A stretch of DNA of 7,470 nt from JASSUD01 sp031963365 (GCA_031963365.1 JASSUF010000131.1:1-7470); one strand, 5' to 3'. Shown: positions 1 to 5,370, counted from the stretch's first letter. Program-made: numbers and translations. The notes: generated by a model from the sequence alone, not told the origin.

Positions 1-112
1 TGCCGGGTGGTGTGGCAGGGGTGCAGCCTCAGAAGGCTGCCCCCTATGCCGATTGACTTATAAATATATGCAAATCAGTCCTAAACAAAGCAATTTTTCA
101 GATTTACAAAGT
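1..112. other. Non-coding left edge with a GC-rich stem-loop
   Basis: This stretch lies downstream of cutA, which reads leftwards. No credible gene is visible. It holds a compact dyad at about 20-45: GCAGCC (24-29 region) pairs with GGCTGC (35-40) around a TCAGAA-type loop, and flanking GGGG and CCCC runs extend the stem past one bulged base. It could stop cutA transcription or cap its mRNA, but no T-run follows on either strand, so it is not a textbook intrinsic terminator. The core 16-mer recurs at 759-774. Confidence 0.5.
26..41. repeat. 16-bp GC-rich hairpin repeat, copy 1
   Basis: The sequence GCCTCAGAAGGCTGCC occurs here and again, identically and in the same orientation, at 759-774. 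Its core GCCT-CAGA-AGGC is self-complementary. In this copy the flanks lengthen the stem. Two exact 16-mers 733 bp apart in non-coding DNA suggest a dispersed short repeat, although two copies alone cannot prove a family. Confidence 0.5.
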
Positions 113-442
113 TTAGATAGCTGGATTTTGGGCGCCTGCTATTACCCAGTGGGCATAAGCAGGGTTGGCCGAAATAGGCCAGCTGAGAATTTCAGGAATT
201 TGATAGGGATGATGGAGAGTGATCCATTCTTTTAGCGCTGGTGCTATTTCGGCAGTAGTTTTAAAAAGCAGCATAATCTCTTCTGTTTCCTCGAATTCGC
301 CTTGCCAAAAATAGCGGGACTGTACTGGCGAAAATTGTGTGACACAAACTGCTAACTTCGCGTCAAGTGCCTGACGGCTAAATATCTCAGCTGCCTCATT
401 TGAGGGCAGTGTAGTGAGGATAAGGGTTAGGGTGTTTTCCAT
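113..442 (-). CDS. cutA: CutA divalent-cation tolerance protein
   Basis: This encodes a small cytosolic CutA1-family protein of 109 residues, the usual size (about 105-115). The family forms very stable trimers with a ferredoxin-like fold. It was named for copper and divalent-cation tolerance in E. coli, but its physiological role remains unclear. Visible family signatures are the N-terminal strand LILTTLPSNEAAE (8-19), LAVCV (30-34) with the conserved cysteine at 33, SRYFWQGEFEETEE (42-55), FKTT (60-63) and the hallmark HHPYQIPEIL near 78-86, followed by NPAYAHWV. I chose the ATG at 442 because AAGG lies 7 nt upstream and the protein then begins directly at the first strand. An ATG at 466 would add eight unrelated residues and has no ribosome binding site. 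A possible -10 (TATACT on the minus strand, 475-480) sits about 33 nt upstream of the start, without a good -35. The gene stands alone in the window. Confidence 0.93.
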   Translation of the reverse strand: MENTLTLILTTLPSNEAAEIFSRQALDAKLAVCVTQFSPVQSRYFWQGEFEETEEIMLLFKTTAEIAPALKEWITLHHPYQIPEILSWPISANPAYAHWVIAGAQNPAI

Positions 443-488
443 CGTTAAGCCTTGGACATTACACAAATATAAAAAGTATAAACCGAAC

Positions 489-566
489 CTCCCATTGCGC
501 TGAGTTGTAAAACAGCGCTGAACTCATCCCATGCTCACGGCATAGCTCTGGAAGAGGCAATTCCAG
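489..566 (-). pseudogene. IS3-family OrfA helix-turn-helix remnant
   Basis: Read on the minus strand, 26 codons give a peptide containing PELCREHGMSSALFYN. This matches the recognition part of the helix-turn-helix in IS3-family OrfA proteins, which typically reads like (V/A)ELCREHGMSSATFYKW. After FYN the family would continue with a tryptophan and a lysine/glycine-rich segment; here the text becomes SAQWEV, consistent with small deletions. Upstream in the same frame a TAG and a TAA appear within 20 codons, so the N-terminus is gone, and no OrfB is present. I infer an old, non-functional IS scar. The match is by motif memory; a chance match over 14 residues is unlikely but possible. Confidence 0.55.
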
Positions 567-572
567 TCCCTA

Positions 573-600
573 ATATTTTTAAGAATTATCTTAAAAATAT
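573..600. repeat. Perfect 12-bp AT-rich inverted repeat
   Basis: ATATTTTTAAGA (573-584) is followed by a 4-nt loop ATTA and the exact reverse complement TCTTAAAAATAT (589-600). A perfect 12-bp stem with a tetraloop is stable despite the AT content. It lies just upstream of the IS3-type relic in that relic's own reading direction, so it could be part of the old element or a separate terminator-like or operator-like site. It has no GC-rich core, which argues against a classical terminator. Confidence 0.5.
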
Positions 601-758
601 GCATTCTTCATGTAAAATTTCCTCTTTTTCCATCGCAGAAAATTCTACTTTCATTCCCTATGAATGGGTGGGAGGGAATTGCCGATTCAAAAGGGCTCAT
701 TTTGAATATGAGCAACTTAACTTCACGATCTGCTGCGAAATCAAAGAGCAGTGAGCTG

Positions 759-774
759 GCCTCAGAAGGCTGCC
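759..774. repeat. 16-bp GC-rich hairpin repeat, copy 2
   Basis: This is an exact second copy of GCCTCAGAAGGCTGCC (first copy 26-41). Here the flanks do not extend the stem as well, but a following CTTTCGG keeps the local GC content high. It lies 65 bp before the start of the WD40-like gene. Confidence 0.5.
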
Positions 775-838
775 TTTCGGCTTGTTAAAGCGCTGTTGAA
801 TCGCTCCATTTTGCCTATTGGTACTCAATAAGAGAAAC

Positions 839-2233
839 ATGAATCCCATATCATCTTCACCACCTACAAGTAGCATTTACCTATCATCTGCACCTACTAA
901 TACGGCTAATTGCGCTACAGCTATTGAGCCTGCTCCATTGGAGCTAAAGAAGATAACCATCAACCAGAGCCATCGTATAGGCAAAATTGATGAGGGTTGC
1001 AATATATTTTCCTTGTCTGCTAATGGGAAAAGAATGGCAGCAACTAGCGCATCTTCTAGAGAAATTTTTATATATGAAATTCAGTTAGATGGTAAAAAAC
1101 TAGAAAAAATACGCTCTTTTGATAGAAAAACGATACCACTTGATCCTTATGGTGATAATCACAGGCGAATGGTAAATTCATTCCAAGGACTTATGCCTCC
1201 ATTTGTTCAAAAAGGAATAAGTTTCGTATCTAAAGTTCCAGTAATAGCAGATTTTTTAGAGGACTTCTCAAAATTTACCCCCATTTCTGACGCTGATTTT
1301 TTTAATCTTTTATTGTCAGCAAACGGTAAATTACTTTTTGTTCGCTCGATGAATATCGCTTGGGCGTGGAGCTGTGATATTGCAAGTGAGCCACGTGTGA
1401 TTTGGCGGCCATTACCATTCATCGAAGACGTAACACTTACTCCTATACCTGTGAGAATATCATCGGATATGAAATGGGTGATCGAGCATGATATTCCGGG
1501 CAAACAATTATTATTGAGTAGATTTAATTCTTTAGAAGAAGATATCGTATCGAGAGTGCAAAGTAACTTACCGGCTGTGGTGGGTGGAAAAGCAAAACAT
1601 ATTCTGGGCTCTAATAAAAAAACTTCTAATGATGCAGATACGGCTAGTTCTTTGCCTATAACTATTATTTTTCCAGATAATAATAAATGGGTAGCTTCCG
1701 TCAGAGAGGAAGGAATTTGCTTTACAAAAATATATAAAGTAGACAAGGTAACTTCAGAGATAGAAGAGAAAGTTTGGAATTTTTCAGAAAAACTACCTAT
1801 CACCGCAGTGGCTCATTCTCGAGATGGAAAATGGCTTGCATTCGGACGAATTGATGGGGGCACTAATATTATAACCCTCATTAATAAAAATGACCAAAGT
1901 GATGAGGACTCTACTTTGAAAGGACCTTGTCTTAGATTAGAAGAAGGCACCTCAAAGATAATTCAGATGGCCTTCACTAAAGATAGCAAATGGCTTGCCT
2001 CAGTCAGTGAGGATAATATTATTCGGGTGTGGTCTATGCAAACCTATGAAGCTAAAGCCACCGTAGAGTTCGAGGTGCCTGCTTCTATTTCTGAAATAAC
2101 TTGGCAGAAGACTGATGCAAAGATATCTTTGATTATCATAGCTAAGCCCGAAGAATCTATTGAACCCAAAGTATTCGAAATATATGTAATAGATATCGGC
2201 ACTAGGCCAGTCACAAACTACACTTTAGCTTGA
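839..2233 (+). CDS. WD40-like seven-bladed beta-propeller protein
   Basis: This is a 464-residue protein of unknown specific function, with seven diverged WD40-type blades. A Ser/Thr/Pro-rich, probably disordered N-terminus (1-35) is followed by blade segments each carrying a variant of S.DGKWLA: SANGKRMA (about 60-67), SANGKLLF (160-167), SSDMKWVI (208-215), PDNNKWVA (279-286), SRDGKWLA (327-334), TKDSKWLA (381-388) and a weaker KTDAKISL (424-431). The sixth ends in the classic IIRVWS. Seven blades would close one propeller. Such folds act as protein-protein docking platforms; no enzymatic domain, signal peptide or membrane segment is seen. The ATG at 839 is preferred because AGAG lies 4 nt upstream; a TTG at 818 has no ribosome binding site. 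The gene is AT-rich compared with msbA and converges on the unknown gene at 2448-3626. A secreted effector in a host-associated bacterium is a possibility I infer only from the eukaryote-like fold and the context. Confidence 0.8.
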   Translation: MNPISSSPPTSSIYLSSAPTNTANCATAIEPAPLELKKITINQSHRIGKIDEGCNIFSLSANGKRMAATSASSREIFIYEIQLDGKKLEKIRSFDRKTIPLDPYGDNHRRMVNSFQGLMPPFVQKGISFVSKVPVIADFLEDFSKFTPISDADFFNLLLSANGKLLFVRSMNIAWAWSCDIASEPRVIWRPLPFIEDVTLTPIPVRISSDMKWVIEHDIPGKQLLLSRFNSLEEDIVSRVQSNLPAVVGGKAKHILGSNKKTSNDADTASSLPITIIFPDNNKWVASVREEGICFTKIYKVDKVTSEIEEKVWNFSEKLPITAVAHSRDGKWLAFGRIDGGTNIITLINKNDQSDEDSTLKGPCLRLEEGTSKIIQMAFTKDSKWLASVSEDNIIRVWSMQTYEAKATVEFEVPASISEITWQKTDAKISLIIIAKPEESIEPKVFEIYVIDIGTRPVTNYTLA

Positions 2234-2268
2234 AGAGCTTTTGGCAAGCTTAAAAGAGATGAGTTTTA

Positions 2269-2313
2269 GACTGCTTCAAAAGCTAAATATGTAATCTAAC
2301 TTTTAAGGCAGTC
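2269..2313. terminator. Stem-loop between the convergent genes
   Basis: GACTGCTTCAAAAG (2269-2282) pairs with CTTTTAAGGCAGTC (2300-2313), giving a 14-position stem with one G-T pair and one mismatch around a 17-nt loop. It lies 36 nt after the WD40-like stop and 134 nt beyond the stop of the opposing gene. The plus-strand tail is only moderately T-rich (CCTTTGTTCTTAT, after a CCCC run), so intrinsic termination is plausible but not certain. A further GGGACTGC at about 2420-2427 is complementary to the right arm's GCAGTCCC and could form a competing pairing. Confidence 0.45.
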
Positions 2314-2447
2314 CCCCATTCCTTTGTTCTTATATTCTTATGCTAAAAACAATAAAAGATTTTACTAAATTGAGATATTAGTAATTAGTTGTGGTGATAT
2401 TCACTTGAGCATTATTATTGGGACTGCACTTGGCTGTTTTTATATAT

Positions 2448-3626
2448 TCATGCAAATTGTGTTGCCTGTGCTATAAGTTTGGACTCTTTTTTGTAAGCTT
2501 CTAGCCATATTTTATATTTGTCTTCAGCATATTTATTAAATACAGAAGAAAAATTGACGCTTTCTCTTTCCTGAATGCCCTCTTTTTCTATCTCTTGAAG
2601 TGCTTTTTTGGCCTCTTGAAATTTATTAAACTTGTATGCAATTTCATTTTTTACACAAGTAAAATTGTAAGCTGATAAATTTGAATTATTTAATGTTTTT
2701 GCTTCAGAAGCATTTTGTATTTTTGCGGATTGGACAGGTAAAATTTTATTAAATAAATTATGCATATCTTCTATCATCCCATAACATAACTCGGCTATTT
2801 CTGCGGTAATAATAAAATTTAATTTATTGCCATTTTTATGTGTTTTATTATATTTTTTATCTATGTCGTTTATATATAAGGCTGGGCCTGAAATGCCAGG
2901 TACGGCGATACCAGCACCTTGCCTTACAGAAGAAAAAAGATCGGATTCATACCTTATAGAAACTTCATTTTCATCCTCACAGTATAAGGCTTGACGAAAT
3001 CCTGTGAGATACGCATACGACTCATGATTACCACTCTTTGTCCATAAAGAGACGATAACAACAGTTATGAAGTAAACTGTGTTTATAATATCTTCGAGCT
3101 TTTCGTAGGTATGTAGTAATTTCTTTAAAGATTCATTAGACGAAAATGGCTCGAATATTTTTGTCAAATATTCTGAGTCTTCCTCAGATAAGCCATTTAT
3201 TGGTATTCCTTGTGTAATAAGAATAACTTTGGTTAAATAATTTGCTAAAGTATTGGTGAGACGTGTGCCGTAAATAGATGCTAGCTGGGTTTTAGTATAT
3301 TCGTCTTCTGACGTTTCTAATACTTTTGAATTTTCAATTATTTCAAGGGAGCCGAATTTTAGACAAGTTTCTGCGAAAATCTTGCTTCTTTCTAGAGAAA
3401 AAAGAATGGTTTCTAGACTTTCATAATTCGATATTTTTCGAGTATCGAGGTAATTTGAATAAAAACGATCTTTGGAATTTTCCATTAATTTTTCAAGAAC
3501 AAATTCGCCTATAAAACGAGTGTCTAGATCAATGATATTAGTATCTTCAAATCTATCCTGAAACGACCAGATAGTTGTAGCGCTGGTGTATGATGGTCGG
3601 GTAGATTCGGAAATGGGAATTTCCAT
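2448..3626 (-). CDS. Unrecognised 392-residue protein
   Basis: I do not recognise a family. The protein is mostly hydrophilic and rich in Glu, Lys, Asn, Ser and Ile, with predicted-helical character through much of its length. There is one short hydrophobic stretch at about 181-195 (INTVYFITVVIVSLW), which might be a single membrane segment or a buried helix. A glycine/proline-rich patch lies at 236-250 (RQGAGIAVPGISGP). The C-terminal 70 residues are charged and helix-prone (about 326-350 and 362-385), possibly a coiled coil. No signal peptide, metal-binding cluster or nucleotide-binding motif is visible. The ATG at 3626 is well supported: AAGGA lies 7 nt upstream in an A-rich leader. The gene is strongly AT-rich compared with fdxA and msbA and stands alone opposite the WD40-like gene, which fits acquired accessory DNA. 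An effector or a self-contained host-interaction protein is speculation. Confidence 0.75.
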   Translation of the reverse strand: MEIPISESTRPSYTSATTIWSFQDRFEDTNIIDLDTRFIGEFVLEKLMENSKDRFYSNYLDTRKISNYESLETILFSLERSKIFAETCLKFGSLEIIENSKVLETSEDEYTKTQLASIYGTRLTNTLANYLTKVILITQGIPINGLSEEDSEYLTKIFEPFSSNESLKKLLHTYEKLEDIINTVYFITVVIVSLWTKSGNHESYAYLTGFRQALYCEDENEVSIRYESDLFSSVRQGAGIAVPGISGPALYINDIDKKYNKTHKNGNKLNFIITAEIAELCYGMIEDMHNLFNKILPVQSAKIQNASEAKTLNNSNLSAYNFTCVKNEIAYKFNKFQEAKKALQEIEKEGIQERESVNFSSVFNKYAEDKYKIWLEAYKKESKLIAQATQFA

Positions 3627-3666
3627 AAAAATTTCCTTTTTTGTGAAAAATAAGCGATAAACCGCC

Positions 3667-3682
3667 TAGAAAAATTTTTCTA
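3667..3682. repeat. Perfect 16-bp AT-rich palindrome
   Basis: TAGAAAAATTTTTCTA reads the same on both strands. It sits 41 bp upstream of the ATG of the unknown gene at 2448-3626, inside the region expected to hold that gene's promoter. It could be an operator or simply an A-tract/T-tract coincidence. No good -10/-35 pair can be placed around it with confidence. Confidence 0.35.
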
Positions 3683-3762
3683 TAAGAAAATTTGATCTGA
3701 GTTGGATAGACGAATTATTGAATGTAACAGCGATGCAAGGAGGCTCTGTATCGGCGTGGAAA

Positions 3763-3867
3763 CTATAATTGTACTGTCTCCCACGCTAAAAGGGGCCTTA
3801 TTGTCTGCTGCGAGATCCCAAGCTTAGAAGCAAGCCTGTCCGGCGCTACCCCGTGATCGGTACAACA
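3763..3867 (-). pseudogene. Possible helix-turn-helix gene fragment
   Basis: On the minus strand about 35 codons are open up to a TAG at 3765-3763 and include DHGVAPDRLASKLGISQQTI. This has the spacing and residues of a helix-turn-helix (RLASKLGIS as the first helix and turn, QQTI opening the recognition helix), as in Xre-type regulators or transposase N-termini. There is no start codon with a ribosome binding site, and the frame closes soon after, so any gene is a fragment. The call rests on motif appearance alone and could be chance. Confidence 0.27.
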
Positions 3868-4163
3868 TAAACTATCTGCTATAAAAATAAACACTATGCG
3901 CTGCTATTCATTCTGTGCTCTGCGGCGCCGGGCAGAACTTACGCATAATCCCCAGAACGCTTCAGCTTTTTTATCTTTTTATTTTGCTCATGTCGAATTT
4001 GGCTATAGGCTGTTGTGCTTTCCGTTTCATTTATATAAAACACTATCACAAAAAATTGCTTAATATTCTCTGCATACTTGGTATGTATATATTATAAGTT
4101 TAGTGCAAAACTTAGATAGAAGCAGCCTGAGCTCGTCAATTTTCTATGTGTATTTAAATATAA

Positions 4164-4564
4164 TTATTTCTAGGCTGTCATCACATATTTCTCGCTATCA
4201 GCAAGCAAATTTTATTGGACGCAGTAAAGGATACAAATGGGGATTATGAACCAGGGCAGAGATGTCGTACGGTCCTGCTATTGGGTCAGCCCCGCCCTCT
4301 ATTACCAGAAATTCGCTCAGTCTTAGAAGTAGCGTTGCAAGATAAGGATGAGAGAATTAAAGTTCAAGCAGCGGTCGCCCTATATCACGATGACTTACTA
4401 TTTAATATATGCAAAGACATTTTATTGGGGGCAGTAAAGAATAAAGAAGTGGAGTATGAAGCAGGGCACCCCCCCTATCACCAGAAGCTCGGTCAGTCCT
4501 GGAAGTGGCGCTTCAAGATGAGGATAAGGGAGTTGGAGCTGCTAGGGCATTAGATTTCGATTAG
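4164..4564 (+). pseudogene. HEAT-repeat protein relic, frameshifted
   Basis: This is the remains of a helical-repeat protein built of a 210-bp (70-codon) unit. Unit A (4209-4418) encodes ILLDAVKD, a middle helix pair with PEIRSVLEVALQDKDERIK and a closing segment before ICKDI. Unit B (4419-4564) starts with ILLGAVKN and repeats PE.RSVLEVALQDEDK, but a 34-nt deletion after GCAGGGCA throws it out of frame. A partial unit before A (about 4164-4208, ending ISKQ) matches the end of unit A. The segments have the look of HEAT repeats in large repeat/NACHT-type proteins, where helices end in ALQDKD- or ALKDED-like turns. No start codon with a ribosome binding site is present; a TTG at 4215 lies inside the repeat. 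In the restored frame the relic ends at TAG 4562-4564. Scaffold function is known for the fold; the original role is unknown. Confidence 0.63.
4209..4564 (+). repeat. Diverged 210-bp tandem repeat (HEAT units)
   Basis: ATTTTATTGG begins both copies (4209 and 4419) and the downstream CCAGAA blocks (4305 and 4481) are 176 bp apart instead of 210. This gives directly a 34-nt deletion in the second copy. The short similar tracts GGGCAG and GGGTCAG flank the missing segment in copy one, which suggests slippage or recombination between them. Differences are largely at third codon positions (for example GTCTTAGAAGTAGCG versus GTCCTGGAAGTGGCG), so the units diverged while still coding. Confidence 0.65.
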
Positions 4565-4643
4565 TACAGCGGTACGCGCAATATCTGTTTCGCATTTGGC
4601 GCAGTGGGGGTATTCACATACTGCAGCTACGATGCATCAAGAC

Positions 4644-4692
4644 TTTGTAATGCCACTGGGTAGCTGTAATTTAGCTGTAGTGGCATTACAAA
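4644..4692. repeat. Perfect 14-bp stem-loop beside tRNA-Thr
   Basis: TTTGTAATGCCACT (4644-4657) and AGTGGCATTACAAA (4679-4692) are exact reverse complements with a 21-nt loop that itself contains two AGCT boxes able to pair. It lies 56 bp downstream of tRNA-Thr in the tRNA's reading direction. No T-run follows on the minus strand, so it is a weak candidate for a tRNA terminator. On the plus strand an A-run, then ATTTTTTT, follows about 8 nt later. It could instead be a small dispersed palindromic element or the edge of the accessory region. Confidence 0.5.
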
Positions 4693-4747
4693 AAAGTAAA
4701 TTTTTTTATAGAAGAATAAAATAACCTTTATAAATCAAAGACTTAAA

Positions 4748-4823
4748 TGGTGCTGGAAAGAGGAATCGAACCCCCGACCTTCGCATTACGAATGCGCTGC
4801 TCTACCGACTGAGCTACTCCAGC
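4748..4823 (-). tRNA. thrW: tRNA-Thr (anticodon CGT)
   Basis: This is a complete 76-nt tRNA with encoded CCA (forward TGG at 4748-4750). The acceptor stem GCTGGAG pairs with TTCCAGC, with a closing G-T pair. The D arm is GCTC/GAGC with loop AGTCGGTA. The anticodon loop is TTCGTAA, giving anticodon CGT, which reads the threonine codon ACG. The T arm has loop TTCGATT. The sequence from GAGCAGCGCATTCGTAATG through AAGGTCG agrees with the enterobacterial thrW type as I remember it. It is transcribed alone, leftwards, from a good promoter (4846-4875). tRNA genes of this kind are common integration sites, and the accessory DNA lies on its 3' side, but I see no repeat of its 3' end elsewhere in the window. 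Confidence 0.97.
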
Positions 4824-4845
4824 AAATGGGATCTGCAAGAGCGCG

Positions 4846-4875
4846 ATTATAGTCATCAGGCTGTAGCCTTGTCAC
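4846..4875 (-). promoter_or_regulatory. Promoter of tRNA-Thr
   Basis: On the minus strand a perfect -10 TATAAT (4851-4846) is preceded after 18 nt by GTGACA (4875-4870), five of six matches to the -35 consensus. The -10 lies 22 nt before the first base of the tRNA, giving a leader of about 15 nt. The GCGC that follows the -10 resembles the GC-rich discriminator of stringently controlled stable-RNA promoters. Confidence 0.75.
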
Positions 4876-4969
4876 TGCGCATGGATGTTATTTTCTAATG
4901 AGAATAGGGGAGCCACGCTATACAATAGTGTTTTTTGCAAGTCGTCTTTTTATTAGATGGGAAATCTCC

Positions 4970-5308
4970 ATGACTCACGTGGTGACTGAAAGCTGTATTA
5001 ATTGCCTGTACACAGATTGTGTGGATGTGTGCCCTGTGGATTGCTTTCATAAAAGCGCAGGGCCTTTGGGGAATTTTTTGGCGATTGATCCGGATGAGTG
5101 TATCGATTGCGCGGTGTGTGTGGCTGAGTGCCCGGTAGAGGCTATTTATGCTGAGGAAGATGTGCCAGGGGATCAGCAGGCGTTTATTAAAATTAATGTG
5201 GAACTGGCGGCTAAGTGGCCTACGATTACGCGCTCACAGAAGTCTTTGCCTGATGCGGATCAATGGAAGGATGTGAAGGATAAAAAGCATCTTTTGAATA
5301 CAGATTGA
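4970..5308 (+). CDS. fdxA: 7Fe ferredoxin (3Fe-4S plus 4Fe-4S), FdxA type
   Basis: This encodes a soluble electron carrier of 112 residues in the Azotobacter ferredoxin I family (usually about 107). By analogy with that protein, Cys9, Cys17 and Cys54 would hold the 3Fe-4S cluster and Cys21, Cys44, Cys47 and Cys50 the 4Fe-4S cluster; Cys12 and Cys25 correspond to its non-ligand cysteines. CVDVCPVDCF and DECIDCAVC are the hallmark motifs, and the C-terminal tail with LPDADQWKDVKDK is typical. The loop between Cys25 and the second motif (HKSAGPLGNFLAI) is about four residues longer than in common homologues. The ATG at 4970 is chosen because the protein then starts with MTHVVTESC, as in the family; the in-frame ATG at 4898 would add 24 unrelated residues and lacks a ribosome binding site. 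The ribosome binding site is weak (GGGA, 7 nt upstream). Its redox partner is not evident. It precedes msbA by 76 nt without obvious functional linkage. Confidence 0.95.
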   Translation: MTHVVTESCINCLYTDCVDVCPVDCFHKSAGPLGNFLAIDPDECIDCAVCVAECPVEAIYAEEDVPGDQQAFIKINVELAAKWPTITRSQKSLPDADQWKDVKDKKHLLNTD

Positions 5309-5343
5309 GCTTGTGGGGTAGGGCTGACCTGTAACTATCGCTT

Positions 5344-5370
5344 TTGACCTGCATATGCAGGTTTTAAATT
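5344..5370 (+). promoter_or_regulatory. Palindrome and weak promoter before msbA
   Basis: A perfect 16-bp palindrome, ACCTGCATATGCAGGT, spans 5347-5362. It overlaps a -35-like TTGACC (5344-5349), with a poor -10-like TAAATT (5365-5370) at a short 15-nt spacing. A dimeric regulator could bind here, or the palindrome could matter in read-through mRNA from fdxA. The ATG at 5355 lies in the palindrome and has no ribosome binding site. The promoter reading is tentative. Confidence 0.3.

Larger units (their letters stand above)
443..838. other. Non-coding gap with transposase debris and dyads
   Basis: This interval of about 400 bp lies between the divergent cutA and WD40-like genes. It contains a decayed IS3-type OrfA fragment (489-566, minus), a perfect 12-bp AT-rich hairpin (573-600), smaller dyads (ATTCCCT/AGGGAAT near 654-680 and GCTCAT/ATGAGC near 694-712) and the second copy of the 16-bp repeat (759-774). 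No intact reading frame is supported. It must also hold the promoters of both flanking genes; none is convincing on the plus strand. Confidence 0.6.
3627..4163. other. Non-coding relic region
   Basis: About 540 bp have no gene I can support. Near the left end is a perfect 16-bp palindrome (3667-3682). From about 3763 to 3867 the minus strand carries an open stretch that reads like a helix-turn-helix, and 3700-3780 on the plus strand faintly resembles an IS110-type transposase segment. GCGTGG and CCACGC (about 3754-3786) form a short dyad. An open frame at 3915-4097 would encode a hydrophobic 60-residue peptide, but it starts with GTG, has no ribosome binding site and looks like AT-rich chance. 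The region most likely consists of decayed mobile DNA plus the promoter of the gene ending at 2448. Confidence 0.5.

Noticed and set aside
53..235. Open frame of 60 residues on the plus strand
   Set aside because: It overlaps the 3' end of cutA on the opposite strand, has no ribosome binding site and no recognisable content.
1207..1803. Open frame of 198 residues on the minus strand
   Set aside because: It lies wholly inside the WD40-like gene, which has visible repeats in its own frame; this is an antisense shadow.
3915..4097. Hydrophobic 60-residue open frame, possible small membrane protein or toxin
   Set aside because: It begins with GTG without a ribosome binding site, the internal ATG also lacks one, and hydrophobic peptides arise easily from T-rich DNA.
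4748..4763. Possible att core from the tRNA-Thr 3' end
   Set aside because: The 16 bases at the tRNA 3' end were looked for elsewhere in the window and no second copy was seen, so no attachment site can be claimed.
4898..4969. N-terminal extension of the ferredoxin from an upstream ATG
   Set aside because: The 24 extra residues do not resemble the family, no ribosome binding site precedes the codon, and the family start MT.VVT..C is at 4970.
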